A stretch of DNA of 64,000 nucleotides from Caulobacter sp. (GCF_017744445.1 NZ_JAGIBH010000013.1:1-64000), one strand, 5' to 3'. Positions 19,824 to 29,739 are shown, counted from the stretch's first letter. The notes: generated by a model from the letters alone, not told the origin. Numbers and translations are program-made.

Positions 19824-22310
19824 TTGAACGACCATCCGGGGGCGATCGCGGGGGTGACCTCCCCGCTGGCGCGGCGGCTGCTGACCATGGTGGCGATCCT
19901 GTCGATCGCCGTGACGGGCGTCGCGACGGCGGCGGCCTTCGTCTTCGTGCGCAAGAGCGCCGCCGACACCCAAACCCGCCACCTGGCCGAATATGTCGGC
20001 GAGCGGGTCAAGACCGAGGACCGCCTGTTCTCCGACCTGGTCAAGGTGCACGACGCGGCGGGCGAGGCCCTGACCCGGCGTCTGGCCATGAGCGACGACC
20101 CCGAGGTCCACGCCCAGTTCCAGCGCCTGTTCCCGGAGAAGGGCGACGGCACGCGGCGTTCGATCCCGGGCCTGTTCGACGGCGCGCGGATCGGCAACCG
20201 CTATGTCTATGGCGTCGGCGCCTACCTGCCCCAGGCTCACACCATGAGCCTGCCCGAGCAGGAACTGTTCGTCGGCGCGACCGACGTTGTGGCTTCGACC
20301 GGCGAGACCGAGATCCGCCACTATGACAACTTCTACTTCTTCACGCCCCGCACGCGGCTGGTGATGTTCGGCCCCAACCGGCCCGATCGGCTGATGTACT
20401 ACCGCCAGACCGCGCCGCCGGACCTCTCCATCGCCCATGAGGAGATGACCTTGCTGACCTTGCCGGAGAACAATCCGGCGCGGGTCATGAAGTGCACCAA
20501 GCTGCGGCGGCTGATCTCGGACCCCAGCGGCCGGGGCCTGAACGCGGCCTGCATGACGCCCTTCTACTACAAGGGCCAGTTCATGGGGGCGTTCGGCACC
20601 AGCCTGTCGCTGGACAGCTACCTGCTGCGCGCCGTGGCCGACGCCTTGCCGGGCGGGCGCAATCTGATCGTGGCCGACGACGGCGAGCTGGTGGCCGCGC
20701 AAGGTCTGGCCCGCAACGGCGTGGTGGATGTCGGCATCCTGCGCAAGTTCGAGGCGGACAACGATCTCAAGCGCCTGGTCGAGCACATCGCCGCCCAGAA
20801 ACGCGAGGTCGGCACGGTGCTGTCGCCCAAGGGGGACAAGCTGGTGGCCTATGGCCGCCTGGTCGAGCCGGGCTGGTGGTTCATCATGGCGTTCCCGTCC
20901 AGCGATATCGTCTGGTCGTCGCTGAAGACCGCCTCATGGGTGCTGCTGTTCGGCTTCATCGGCGTGGCCCTGCAGGCCCCGCTGCTCTACCGCCTGACCA
21001 ACCGCATGGTCACCGAGCCGCTCGAGAAGCTGGCCGATGCCCAGCAGCAGGGCGACCCCGCCGCCGCTCGCCCGATCGAGGCGCGGCCGGACGAGATCGG
21101 CTCCCTGGCCAGGGCGCTGCGTCGCCAGCGCGACCGCAACGAGGAGCTGCGCCGCTCGCTGGAAGATCGCGTGGCCGAGCGCACCGCCGAGCTGGAGCGC
21201 GCCAACCAGGCCAAGTCGGTGTTCCTCGCCAATATGTCCCACGAGCTGCGCACGCCGCTGAACGGGGTGATCGCCATCGGCGACCGCCTGGCTAATGAAG
21301 ACGATCCGGAAGCCCGCCGCGAGCTCGCCGCCCTGGTCTCGTCGTCGGGACGCCTGCTGGAGCAGGTGCTGGGCGACATCCTGGATGTCTCCAAGATCGA
21401 GGCCGGCGAGTTCCAGCTGACCCTCGGCGCGTTCGACCTGACGCAACTGGTGCGCGGCATGGCCGAGCTGCACGCGGCGGCGGCCGAGGCCAAGCACCTG
21501 GTGTTCCGCTGGTCGGTCGCGCCCGACGCCGAAGGAACCTATGACGGCGACGCCGCGCGGATCAGCCAGATCCTCTCCAACCTCTTGGCCAACGCCGTGA
21601 AGTTCACGGCCGAGGGCGAGGTCTCGCTGGAGGTCGACCGGGTGGGCGAGGCGGTGCGCTTCGTGGTGCGCGACACCGGCGTCGGCTTCGACGGGGCCGT
21701 GCGCGACCGCCTGTTCAAGCGCTTCGTCCAGGCCGACCAGTCGATCACCCGCCAGTTCGGCGGCACGGGCCTGGGCCTTTCGATCTGCGCGGCTCTGGCC
21801 GAGATGATGGGCGGCACAATCGATGCCCAGGCGACGCCCGGCCAGGGCGCGCGGTTCGAGGTCGTGCTGCCGCTGGTCCGCTGCGAAAACATGGCGCAGA
21901 ACGCCGTCGAGGAGGATCGCGAGATCTCGCTGGAGGGCCTGCGGGTGCTGGTCGCCGAGGATCATCCGACCAACCGCAAGGTCGTCGAGATCGTGCTGGA
22001 GCCGTTCGGCGTGGACCTGACCATGGTCGAGGACGGCCAGGCGGCGCTGGACGCGCTGGAGGCCGCCAGCTTCGACGCGGTGCTGATGGACATGCAGATG
22101 CCGGTGATGGACGGCCTGACCGCCACCCGCGCCATCCGCGCGCGTGAGGCGGCTTCGAACGCGCCGCCGGTGCTGGTGGTCATGCTGACCGCCAACGCCA
22201 TGGAGGAGCACGTCGCCGCCGCCCACTCGGCTGGCGCGGACCTGCACCTGGCCAAGCCGCTGCATCCGGCCCAGCTGCTGGAGGCCCTGGCGCGAGTTCG
22301 CCGGCGCTAG
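19824..22310 (+). CDS. Hybrid sensor histidine kinase with periplasmic sensor
   Basis: An 828-residue hybrid kinase. Membrane helix 1 is at about residues 18-40 and helix 2 at about 374-395; between them lies a ~330-residue periplasmic domain, probably a double-Cache-like sensor. A HAMP-like linker and coiled coil (residues ~395-460) lead to HisKA with NMSHELRTPLNGV (His473), a HATPase with DTGVGFDG and GGTGLGLSI, and a C-terminal receiver with phospho-acceptor Asp756 in VLMDMQMPVMDG. No output regulator or Hpt gene is adjacent. The start is TTG behind CAGGGAG. It overlaps the convergent lipoprotein gene by 4 bp. Confidence 0.94.
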   Translation: MNDHPGAIAGVTSPLARRLLTMVAILSIAVTGVATAAAFVFVRKSAADTQTRHLAEYVGERVKTEDRLFSDLVKVHDAAGEALTRRLAMSDDPEVHAQFQRLFPEKGDGTRRSIPGLFDGARIGNRYVYGVGAYLPQAHTMSLPEQELFVGATDVVASTGETEIRHYDNFYFFTPRTRLVMFGPNRPDRLMYYRQTAPPDLSIAHEEMTLLTLPENNPARVMKCTKLRRLISDPSGRGLNAACMTPFYYKGQFMGAFGTSLSLDSYLLRAVADALPGGRNLIVADDGELVAAQGLARNGVVDVGILRKFEADNDLKRLVEHIAAQKREVGTVLSPKGDKLVAYGRLVEPGWWFIMAFPSSDIVWSSLKTASWVLLFGFIGVALQAPLLYRLTNRMVTEPLEKLADAQQQGDPAAARPIEARPDEIGSLARALRRQRDRNEELRRSLEDRVAERTAELERANQAKSVFLANMSHELRTPLNGVIAIGDRLANEDDPEARRELAALVSSSGRLLEQVLGDILDVSKIEAGEFQLTLGAFDLTQLVRGMAELHAAAAEAKHLVFRWSVAPDAEGTYDGDAARISQILSNLLANAVKFTAEGEVSLEVDRVGEAVRFVVRDTGVGFDGAVRDRLFKRFVQADQSITRQFGGTGLGLSICAALAEMMGGTIDAQATPGQGARFEVVLPLVRCENMAQNAVEEDREISLEGLRVLVAEDHPTNRKVVEIVLEPFGVDLTMVEDGQAALDALEAASFDAVLMDMQMPVMDGLTATRAIRAREAASNAPPVLVVMLTANAMEEHVAAAHSAGADLHLAKPLHPAQLLEALARVRRR

Positions 22311-23305
22311 AACTCTTCGAGGACGGTCTTTCCGACCTCGGCGATGAGCCGCTCGCGCGTCGCCGCGTCGGCGGTCGAACCGGTCAGGAACACCACGAAA
22401 GCCACGCGCCGGCCGCCCTTCAGCTCGACCACGGCCAGGGCGTGGCTGGAAGGCGTGAAGCCCTGGTCGGCGCGCGCCGAGCCGGCCGCCTGGGCCAGCT
22501 TCGCGCCCTTGGGCAAGGCCAGGGCCAGATGGCCGGGATCGTGGCCCAGCAGGCGATCGGCGTCGGGCGACACGCCCAACTCGCGCTGCATGAAGGCCTC
22601 CAGCAGACGCAGCATGCCCACGGGCGTGGCGGTGTCGCGGTGGTCGGTCTGGAGTTCGTGGGCGGCGCGGGCGCGTTGTTCGGGCGGCACGGCGGCGATG
22701 GCCTTGTTCCAGGCGGCCTCGCCCTTCCAGTCGGCGCGGAACGAGGCCAGGCCCAGGGCCTCGGTGCGGACCTGGCGCTGGTAGCGATCGACGCGGACGC
22801 CCTCGATGCGCTTGACGTCCAGCCAGCCGCCGACCGCGCCCGGCCCGCCGATCTTCTTGGTGAGCAGGTCCAGCGCCGTGGCGTCGCCGTGCTCGGCCAG
22901 CACCTCCAGGTCGACGACGCTCCACACCTGGCGCTCGGGCCAGGCGTCGGCCACGGCGCTGGGCGGTGGGGACAGGTCGACGTCGCGGACGGGCATGGTC
23001 GTCTCGGGCGACAGGCGGCCGCCCGCTGTCTCGGCCATGGCCGCCGCCAGGATCGGGACGCGCGCGGCGGCGCCCAGCGGGAAGGCGCGATCGCCATTGA
23101 AGACCCACATCTGCCGCGTGGTCAGGTCCTCCACCGCCACGCCCAGCGTCGCCGGCTGTGCGCGGACGGCGATCGCCTCGATACGCTTCTGCAGCCGCTT
23201 GGGCTTCATCACCGGCTCTTCTTGGCCCAGCATCGGCTTTTTCTCGCCGCAGGCATACAGCAGAGGCAGGGCGAGGAGAGCGGTCAGGACGGCGCGGCGC
23301 GACAT
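22307..23305 (-). CDS. Class A beta-lactamase-fold lipoprotein lacking catalytic residues
   Basis: A 332-residue exported protein. The signal with the lipobox LLYAC gives a lipidated Cys at residue 19. The rest follows the class A serine beta-lactamase pattern: LGVAVEDLTTRQMWVFNGDRAFPLGAAARVP, a helix like the one after Ser70, ATALDLLTKKIGG after the SDN loop, and a C-terminal GGRRVAFVVFLTGS strand. However, the SxxK motif reads AAAR, and the SDN motif reads GDA. The nucleophile and general base are therefore missing, which suggests a binding or structural protein in the envelope. The open frame extends beyond the ATG, which was chosen for the signal peptide. Confidence 0.75.
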   Translation of the reverse strand: MSRRAVLTALLALPLLYACGEKKPMLGQEEPVMKPKRLQKRIEAIAVRAQPATLGVAVEDLTTRQMWVFNGDRAFPLGAAARVPILAAAMAETAGGRLSPETTMPVRDVDLSPPPSAVADAWPERQVWSVVDLEVLAEHGDATALDLLTKKIGGPGAVGGWLDVKRIEGVRVDRYQRQVRTEALGLASFRADWKGEAAWNKAIAAVPPEQRARAAHELQTDHRDTATPVGMLRLLEAFMQRELGVSPDADRLLGHDPGHLALALPKGAKLAQAAGSARADQGFTPSSHALAVVELKGGRRVAFVVFLTGSTADAATRERLIAEVGKTVLEEF

Positions 23306-23381
23306 GCCGGGTAAACGCGGCTGTGGCGGTTTCGGCTGCCAACCTCTTGCATACGGGGCGTAGTCGGCGGAAAGGGTGCGG

Positions 23382-24176
23382 ATGACCGAAGACTTCAAGC
23401 CCGTCCCCCCCTGCGTCATCCTGAACGAGCCCCAGCTGGCCGAGAACATCGGCTCGGTGGCGCGGGTGATGGCCAATTTCGGGCTGTACGAGCTGCGCCT
23501 GGTGCGACCGCGCGACGGCTGGCCGCAGGAGCGGGCCTGGGCCAGCGCCTCGGGCGCCCACTGGCCGCTGGACGACGCCAAGGTGTTCGACACGCTGGAA
23601 GAGGCGATCGCCGACCTGAAGCTGGTCTACGCCACCACGGCCCGCCCGCGCGAGACGCGCTTGCCGGTCTACACGCCGCGCGAAAGCGCCAGCCACCTGG
23701 CCGAGGAAGTCGCCCACGGTCGCAAGGTCGGCCTGCTGTTTGGCGGCGAGCGCGCGGGGCTCGAGACCCACGACATCGCCCTGTGCCAGGCCATCGTCTC
23801 GATCCCGATCGACGAGCGCTTCCGCTCGCTGAACCTGGCCCAGGCGGTGTCGATCAACGCCTACGAATGGAAGATGACCCAGGACGACCGGCCCTGGAAA
23901 AAGTTCGAGCACAATGTCGAGGAGCCCGCCGACCAGGCCGCCATGGTGGGCTTGTACGAGCACCTCGAGGGCGAGCTGGACAAGGCCGGCTTCTACCATC
24001 CGCCGGAGAAGAAGCCGTCGATGGTCCGCAACCTGCGCGTCCCCCTGGCCCGCGCCCGCCTGACCGACCAGGAAGTCCGCACCTTCCGAGGCGTGATCAC
24101 CGCGCTCAGCAAGGGGCGGGGCCGGGTGCTGGCCAAGCTGGCCGCCAAGAAGGCCGCCGAGGGCGGCGAGGCTTAA
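23382..24176 (+). CDS. trmJ: SPOUT RNA methyltransferase (TrmJ-type)
   Basis: A 264-residue TrmH-family SPOUT enzyme. Its SAM knot motifs are complete: LNEPQLAENIGSVARVMANFG at the N-terminus, LLFGGERAGL in the middle and IPIDERFRSLNLAQAVSINAYEW. It resembles TrmJ, which 2'-O-methylates tRNA position 32. The C-terminal ~80 residues (LRVPLARARLTDQEVRTFRGVI) match the dimerisation extension of that group. The exact target is inferred. ATG is preferred over a GTG two codons upstream because GGAAAGGG is properly spaced from it. Confidence 0.85.
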   Translation: MTEDFKPVPPCVILNEPQLAENIGSVARVMANFGLYELRLVRPRDGWPQERAWASASGAHWPLDDAKVFDTLEEAIADLKLVYATTARPRETRLPVYTPRESASHLAEEVAHGRKVGLLFGGERAGLETHDIALCQAIVSIPIDERFRSLNLAQAVSINAYEWKMTQDDRPWKKFEHNVEEPADQAAMVGLYEHLEGELDKAGFYHPPEKKPSMVRNLRVPLARARLTDQEVRTFRGVITALSKGRGRVLAKLAAKKAAEGGEA

Positions 24177-24247
24177 GCGGCGCGGCCTCTTGAACTGAGG
24201 CGTTTCTAGCGCTCAACTCCTCTCAAACAAATGTTGGGGAGGTCGGG

Positions 24248-25522
24248 ATGAACCGTCGGGAATGGCTGGCCATGGCCAGCGCCTTGGGTCTGGTCCCGTC
24301 TCTGGCGCGAGCGCAGGGTGATCCGACGGCCGCGCGGGACGCCTGGCTCTATGCCCTGCCGTTGATCGAGATGGCCACGACGCGGGCGCGCTTGTTGAAG
24401 GCGCCTGGCGCGGCGATCAACCGGCTGTCCCACACCCGCACCCTGTCGGACCACAACGCCCGCTGGGTGACGACGCCCAATAATGACACGCTGTATTCGT
24501 CCGCCTTCCTGGACCTGACCAAGGGGCCGGTGACCCTGACCATCCCAGCCCTGGGCGAGCGCTACTACTCGGCAGCGGTCATGGACATGTTCACCAACAA
24601 TAACGTGGTGCTGGGCACGCGCACGATCGGCGGCAAGGGCGGAACCTTCACCCTGGTCGGACCGGGGCAGGCCTCCAGTGGGCCGAACCCGACGCGCATC
24701 GCCACACCGCACGCCTGGCTGCTGGTCCGCACCCTGGTCAATGGCGAGGCCGACCTCGACGCCGCCCACAAGGCCCAGGATGGCTTCGTCGTGAAGGGAC
24801 CTGCCGGCGGTCCGGTCGCCGCCTATGCCAACCGCGACGCCAAGCCGGCCGACTATTTCGCGACGGCCCGCAGTCTGCTGGCCAGCGATCCGGCGCCGCC
24901 GACCGATCTGAAGATCCTGGCCCGCACCGCCGCCTTCCTGAGCGCGGGACCCTATGACGAGGCCGCCGCGACGGCTGGGGTCGAGCAGGCGCGGATGATC
25001 ACCGTCTTCGCCAAGGGGCGGCAGGCCTTCGTCGGCGGCTGGTCGTATCCGCGCCCGAACCTGGGCGACTACGGTCAGGACTATCTCTATCGCGGCATCG
25101 TCGCCTTGCAGGGCCTGGGCGCGCTGCCCGTGGCCGAGGCCATGTACATGAAGGCCGCTGGCGACGATGGGGCGGGCAACTTCACGGGCGATGGCCTCTA
25201 CCGCCTGAGCCTGCCGGCCCAGATCCCGCTGGACGGCTTCTGGTCGCTGTCGATGTACGAGGCCATGCCCGACGGCCAGTTCTTCTTCACCGACAACCCG
25301 ATCAAGCGCTACACGATCGGCGACCGCACGCCGGGCCTGAAGCGCAATGCCGACGGCTCGCTGGACCTGTGGATCGGCCGCACCGACCCTGGCGGCGACC
25401 GCAGCGCCAACTGGTTGCCCGCGCCGAAGGCCGGCCCGTTCGCCCTCTATCTGCGCGCCTATCTGCCCAAGGCCGAGCTGCTGGGCGGCGCTTTCCGTTT
25501 TCCGGCGGTGGTGAAGACCTAG
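24248..25522 (+). CDS. DUF1254/DUF1214 exported protein
   Basis: A 424-residue protein. A twin-arginine-like start (MNRREWLAMASALGLVPSLARA) suggests export. DUF1254 follows (RDAWLYALPLIEM, then NNDTLYSSAFLDLTKGPVTLTIPALGERYYSAAVMDMFTNN), and the C-terminal third is DUF1214 (YRLSLPAQIPLDGFWSLSMYEAMPDGQFFFTDNPIKRYTIGDRTPGL, ending in LRAYLPKAELL). The family is common, with no established biochemical role. The ribosome site GGGGAGG is well placed. The stop overlaps the convergent oxidoreductase gene by 4 bp. Confidence 0.88.
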   Translation: MNRREWLAMASALGLVPSLARAQGDPTAARDAWLYALPLIEMATTRARLLKAPGAAINRLSHTRTLSDHNARWVTTPNNDTLYSSAFLDLTKGPVTLTIPALGERYYSAAVMDMFTNNNVVLGTRTIGGKGGTFTLVGPGQASSGPNPTRIATPHAWLLVRTLVNGEADLDAAHKAQDGFVVKGPAGGPVAAYANRDAKPADYFATARSLLASDPAPPTDLKILARTAAFLSAGPYDEAAATAGVEQARMITVFAKGRQAFVGGWSYPRPNLGDYGQDYLYRGIVALQGLGALPVAEAMYMKAAGDDGAGNFTGDGLYRLSLPAQIPLDGFWSLSMYEAMPDGQFFFTDNPIKRYTIGDRTPGLKRNADGSLDLWIGRTDPGGDRSANWLPAPKAGPFALYLRAYLPKAELLGGAFRFPAVVKT

Positions 25523-26538
25523 GGCGTCAGCTCGCGGCGTTCCTGGGCGCTGCGCATGGCCAGGTCCATGACGGTCATGGTCGCCAGGGCGTCGGCCGGG
25601 TCGGACGGGTTGGGACCCGCGCCGTTCAGGGCGTCGCGCAGGGCGGCGTAGAAGGCCAGGTAGTCGCCGGGCAGGCTCTCATAGCCGCCGTCGCCCTCGA
25701 CGCGCAGCAGAGCGCCGGGGCGCGGATCGAGGCCCCAGCCTTCGCCGCCCGGTTTCGCGCCGCCAGCCAAAGCGGCCTCCTGCGGGTCCAGGCCGTGCTT
25801 GATGAAGCTGCCGCCCGTGCCGTGCACGATGAAGCGCAGGTCATTGGCCGGGGCCAGCTGGCAGGCGTGCAGCACGACCCGCAGACGCGCATAGCGCAGC
25901 ACCACGTGGCAGTAGTCGACCGCCTCGCCGCCGTCCTTCTGCACCGCGAAGTCGGCATAGACGCCCAGCGGCATGCCGAACAGCTGCAGGGCCTGGTCGA
26001 CCAGGTGCGGGCCCAGGCCGTACCAGGTGCCGGCGCCGGCCTTCTCCTTCCACTGGTCGACGACCATGGGGCGGAAGCGGTCGTAGCGGGACTCGAAGTG
26101 CGTGACCTCGCCCAGCGCGCCGTCGGCGATCAGCTGCTTGATCGTGAGAAAGTCGCTGTCCCAGCGGCGGTTGTGGAACACGCTGAGCAGCTTGCCGGTA
26201 TGGGCGGCCTGCTCGGCCAGGGCTTGGGCGTCGGTCAGGGTCGTGGCGAACGGCTTGTCGATCAGCACCGCCTTGCCGGCCGCCAGGGCCTGGCGGGCAT
26301 GTTCTGCATGGAAGGCGTCGGGCGTGGCGACGACGACGAGGTCGATCTCGGGATCGGCCAGCGCCGTGCCGACATCGGCGACGACGCCCGCGCCCGGATG
26401 GTCGACGGCGACCTGATCGGTGCGCGACGTGACCACGGTCCTCAGCGCCAGGCCCGGCGTCGCCGCGATCAGCGGGGCGTGGAAGACCTTGCCCGCCATG
26501 CCATAGCCCAGCAGGGCGACGTTCAGGGTCTTGGTCAT
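25519..26538 (-). CDS. Gfo/Idh/MocA family oxidoreductase
   Basis: A 339-residue NAD(P)-dependent oxidoreductase without a signal peptide, so cytosolic. The Rossmann part has LNVALLGYGMAGKVFHAPLI, then VVVATPDAFHAEHARQALAAGKAVLIDKPFATTLTDAQAL; the DKPF motif carries the catalytic Lys position. The C-terminal domain has the VDQWKEKAGAGTWYGLGPHLVDQALQLFG pattern. Likely substrates are sugars or cyclitols. It is convergent with the DUF1254 gene and divergent from the formaldehyde operon. Confidence 0.93.
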   Translation of the reverse strand: MTKTLNVALLGYGMAGKVFHAPLIAATPGLALRTVVTSRTDQVAVDHPGAGVVADVGTALADPEIDLVVVATPDAFHAEHARQALAAGKAVLIDKPFATTLTDAQALAEQAAHTGKLLSVFHNRRWDSDFLTIKQLIADGALGEVTHFESRYDRFRPMVVDQWKEKAGAGTWYGLGPHLVDQALQLFGMPLGVYADFAVQKDGGEAVDYCHVVLRYARLRVVLHACQLAPANDLRFIVHGTGGSFIKHGLDPQEAALAGGAKPGGEGWGLDPRPGALLRVEGDGGYESLPGDYLAFYAALRDALNGAGPNPSDPADALATMTVMDLAMRSAQERRELTP

Positions 26539-26685
26539 GGGCGGGCTCCGACGAAACTGGGCCGGACCCTAGTTGTTCGCTGAACGCGGGTCACGACGAC
26601 GGGCAAAAAATGGGTGGCTATCAAGTCTCGACCCGGCGTCGCTTCGACGGCAGATTGCGCCCGTTCGCTCTCCAGGAGACTCGCT

Positions 26686-27795
26686 ATGAAGACCCGCGCC
26701 GCCGTCGCTTTCGAAGCCAAGAAGCCGCTGGAAATCGTCGAGGTCGACCTGGAAGGGCCCAAGGCTGGCGAGGTGATGGTCGAGATCAAGGCCACCGGCG
26801 TCTGCCACACCGACGCCTACACGCTGGACGGACTGGACAGCGAAGGCATCTTCCCCTCGATCCTGGGCCACGAAGGCGCGGGCGTGGTGGTCGAGGTCGG
26901 CGCGGGCGTCACCTCTGTGGCTGTCGGCGACCACGTGATCCCGCTCTACACGCCCGAATGCCGCCAGTGCAAAAGCTGCCTCAGCGGCAAGACCAACCTG
27001 TGCACGGCCATCCGCGCCACCCAGGGCAAGGGCCTGATGCCAGACGGCACCAGCCGCTTCTCGTACAAGGGCCAGGCGATCGCCCACTACATGGGCTGCT
27101 CGACCTTCTCGAACTATACGGTGCTGCCCGAGATCGCGGTGGCTAAGATCCGCAAGGACGCGCCGTTCAAGACCGCCTGCTACTGCGGCTGCGGCGTGAC
27201 CACGGGCGTGGGCGCCGTCACCAACACCGCCAAGGTCGAGCCGGGCGCCAACGCCATCGTCTTCGGCCTGGGCGGCATCGGCCTGAACGTCATCCAGGGC
27301 CTGAAGCTGGTGGGCGCCAACATGATCGTTGGCGTCGATCTCAACCCGGCCCGTGAAGAATGGGGCCGCAAGTTCGGCATGACCCACTTCGTCAATCCGA
27401 ACGACGTGCAGGGCGATCTGGTCGCGCACCTGGTGGCCCTGACCGATGGCGGCGCGGACTACACCTTCGACGCCACCGGCAACACCGGCGTCATGCGCAC
27501 GGCGCTGGAAGCCTGCCATCGCGGCTGGGGCGAGAGCATCATCATCGGCGTGGCCGAGGCGGGGAAGGAGATCTCCACCCGCCCGTTCCAGCTGGTCACT
27601 GGCCGCGTCTGGAAGGGCACGGCCTTTGGCGGCGCGCGCGGCCGCACCGACACGCCCAAGATCGTCGACTGGTACATGGACGGGAAAATCCAGATCGACC
27701 CGATGATCACCCACGTCCTGCCGCTGGAAGACATCAACAAAGCCTTCGACCTGATGCACGCCGGCGAGAGCATCCGGACCGTGGTGACGTTCTAG
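26686..27795 (+). CDS. frmA: S-(hydroxymethyl)glutathione dehydrogenase / class III alcohol dehydrogenase
   Basis: A 369-residue zinc-dependent dehydrogenase. It oxidises the formaldehyde-glutathione adduct to S-formylglutathione and can also act as S-nitrosoglutathione reductase. Catalytic zinc ligands are in GVCHTDAYT and GHEGAG, and the structural-zinc cysteines are in [15 protein letters not shown]. The NAD site is [12 protein letters not shown]. The C-terminal IRTVVTF is standard. CAGGAGA precedes the ATG. It is followed by its pathway partner with a 1-bp overlap. No FrmR-type regulator is adjacent. Confidence 0.97.
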   Translation: MKTRAAVAFEAKKPLEIVEVDLEGPKAGEVMVEIKATGVCHTDAYTLDGLDSEGIFPSILGHEGAGVVVEVGAGVTSVAVGDHVIPLYTPECRQCKSCLSGKTNLCTAIRATQGKGLMPDGTSRFSYKGQAIAHYMGCSTFSNYTVLPEIAVAKIRKDAPFKTACYCGCGVTTGVGAVTNTAKVEPGANAIVFGLGGIGLNVIQGLKLVGANMIVGVDLNPAREEWGRKFGMTHFVNPNDVQGDLVAHLVALTDGGADYTFDATGNTGVMRTALEACHRGWGESIIIGVAEAGKEISTRPFQLVTGRVWKGTAFGGARGRTDTPKIVDWYMDGKIQIDPMITHVLPLEDINKAFDLMHAGESIRTVVTF

Positions 27796-28628
27796 TGGCC
27801 GTCGAAACCACGGCCACGCATCGCGTCCACGGCGGCACGCTGCGCTATTGCAAGCATGACAGCGCCAGCACCGGCACGCCGATGAAGTTCACGGTGTGGA
27901 CGCCGGATGGCGAAGGGCCGTTCCCGTACCTCGTCTGGCTGTCGGGTCTGACCTGCACCGAGGACAATTTCACGGTGAAGTCGGGTATCTATGCCTATGC
28001 GGCCCAGCACGGGATCGCGATCGTCGCGCCGGACACCAGCCCGCGCGGCGAGGGCGTGGCGGACGATCCGGCCTATGACCTGGGGCAGGGCGCGGGCTTC
28101 TATGTCGATGCCACCCAGGCCCCGTGGGCGCCGCATTTCCGGATGTACTCGTACGTGACCAAGGACCTGCTGGAGGCCGTCGACGGCGCCTTCCCGCTGG
28201 ACCCAGCGCGGCGGGGGATCTTCGGCCACTCGATGGGGGGGCACGGGGCGCTGACCCTGGCGCTGCGCAATCCCGACCTCTTCAAGTCGGTCAGCGCCTT
28301 CTCGCCGATCGTCTCGCCGCTGAACTGCCCGTGGGGCGACAAGACGCTGACGGCCTATCTGGGGGAGGACCGCGCCGCCTGGCGGGCCCACGACGCCTGC
28401 GCGCTGATCGAGGACGGAGCGGGCGCGAGCTTCGACGAGATCCTGATCGACCAGGGCCTGGCCGACAGCTTCCTGGAAAACCAGCTCAAGCCGCAGCTGA
28501 TCGAAGCCGCCGCCGAGAAGGCCGGCCGTAAGGTCACGGTCCGCCGTCAGGACGGTTACGACCACAGCTACTTCTTCATCACGACCTTCATCGGCGACCA
28601 CGTCGCCTGGCACGGGGCTAGGCTTTAG
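27795..28628 (+). CDS. fghA: S-formylglutathione hydrolase
   Basis: A 277-residue alpha/beta-hydrolase of the esterase D family that hydrolyses S-formylglutathione to formate and glutathione, completing formaldehyde oxidation. The nucleophile elbow is GHSMGGHGAL, the oxyanion region is LVWLSGLTCTEDNF, and the C-terminal DGYDHSYFFI holds the catalytic His. The GTG start overlaps the dehydrogenase stop codon by one base, so the two genes are translationally coupled. The 3' end overlaps the convergent TDT gene by 11 bp. Confidence 0.96.
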   Translation: MAVETTATHRVHGGTLRYCKHDSASTGTPMKFTVWTPDGEGPFPYLVWLSGLTCTEDNFTVKSGIYAYAAQHGIAIVAPDTSPRGEGVADDPAYDLGQGAGFYVDATQAPWAPHFRMYSYVTKDLLEAVDGAFPLDPARRGIFGHSMGGHGALTLALRNPDLFKSVSAFSPIVSPLNCPWGDKTLTAYLGEDRAAWRAHDACALIEDGAGASFDEILIDQGLADSFLENQLKPQLIEAAAEKAGRKVTVRRQDGYDHSYFFITTFIGDHVAWHGARL

Positions 28629-29739
28629 CTTCAACCAAGCAAGGCGCGTGGAACAGGACCCCGCTCCAGGCGCCGCGCACGGTGCGGGTGGCGACTACCA
28701 GCCAGGCGGCGGCCAGCACGGCGACCAGGGCGCAGCCTAGCGTCGTCAGGGCCGGGATCGGCAGGATGGCCGCCAGCCGCAGGGTCGCCAGGGTGAAGAC
28801 GCCCAGCGGGAAGGTGTAGCCCCACCAGCCCAGATTGAATGGCAGGCCGCGCCGAACCTGCCGTACGGTGGCCATGGCGGCCGTGGCCAGCCACCACAGG
28901 CCATAGCCCCACAGCAGCAGCGCGATCAGCAGGCTGGCGCCCTTGAAGGCGACGGCGTAGGCGGACAGGCCGACATCGGCCAGCACGCTCGGCGCGGCTT
29001 CGCCCAGCAACAGCAGGGCCAGGGCGCCGCTGCCCAGCGGGCCGAGGGCCAGCCAGCTGGTGGCGGCCATGCCGGCCTCGGGCAGCTTATGCAGCACCAT
29101 CCGCAGCACCAGGATCGCCAGCAGGCCCAGGGCCAGCGGCACGGACGTGGCCCACAGGGCGTAGCTGGCCACCAGCACGTCCAGATTCAGGGCCGGATCG
29201 ACCAGGTGCGGGATCAAGAGGCCGCCGCTGGCCGCCGCGACCTCGGCCGGCACGATCGGCAGCAGCCAGACGGCGGTCATCCGCTCCATGCCGTGGTCGT
29301 GGCGGGTGAACATGAGGAAGGGAACCAGCAGGCCCGTACCGATCGACAGGGCCACGTCGGCCCGCCACAGGACGGTGGCGATCTCGACCGCCTTCGCGCC
29401 CAGCAGGGCCGGGCCGAACACCAGGAAGCCGTTGACGATGGTGGCCAGGGCCATCGGGATACAGCCCAGGAACATCGACATCACCGGATGGTCCAGGATT
29501 CGCCGGGCCTGCTGCGGGAACAGCATCCAGCGCGCGGCGTAGAGGCCCGCGAACAGGCCAAACAGGCCGATGTTGAACAGCCACAGCGCCTGGCCGATCG
29601 GCTTCAGCGGCGCGATCTGGGCCAGGACCAGGGCGAGCACGCCGGTGCCCATGCTGGCGGCGAACCAGTTGGGCGTGAACTGGCGGACGACCTCGGTCGG
29701 GTGGTCCAGATGGGCGAAGGGCAGGGCGGCGGTGGTCAT
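28618..29739 (-). CDS. TDT family transporter (TehA/SSU1-like)
   Basis: A 373-residue integral membrane protein with about ten helices, of the tellurite-resistance/dicarboxylate transporter family. Conserved signals are FTPNWFAASMGTGVLALVL at the start, the LFPQQA loop, NGFLVFGPALLG and WWGYTFPLGVFTLATLRLA near the C-terminus. Members export sulfite, C4-dicarboxylates or related anions; the substrate is unknown. An upstream TTG (29775) could add 12 residues; the ATG was chosen. It follows the LysR gene in the same direction. Confidence 0.88.
   Translation of the reverse strand: MTTAALPFAHLDHPTEVVRQFTPNWFAASMGTGVLALVLAQIAPLKPIGQALWLFNIGLFGLFAGLYAARWMLFPQQARRILDHPVMSMFLGCIPMALATIVNGFLVFGPALLGAKAVEIATVLWRADVALSIGTGLLVPFLMFTRHDHGMERMTAVWLLPIVPAEVAAASGGLLIPHLVDPALNLDVLVASYALWATSVPLALGLLAILVLRMVLHKLPEAGMAATSWLALGPLGSGALALLLLGEAAPSVLADVGLSAYAVAFKGASLLIALLLWGYGLWWLATAAMATVRQVRRGLPFNLGWWGYTFPLGVFTLATLRLAAILPIPALTTLGCALVAVLAAAWLVVATRTVRGAWSGVLFHAPCLVEAKA

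Noticed and set aside
20934..23999. 1021-codon minus-strand frame over the hybrid kinase and methyltransferase
   Set aside because: It crosses three unrelated genes in shifted frames and has no recognisable domain; this is an effect of GC bias.
26573..26590. GTTC-GCT-GAAC in front of the class III dehydrogenase as an SOS or formaldehyde operator
   Set aside because: The spacing and orientation do not fit GTTC-N7-GTTC and no FrmR gene is near; too short to call.
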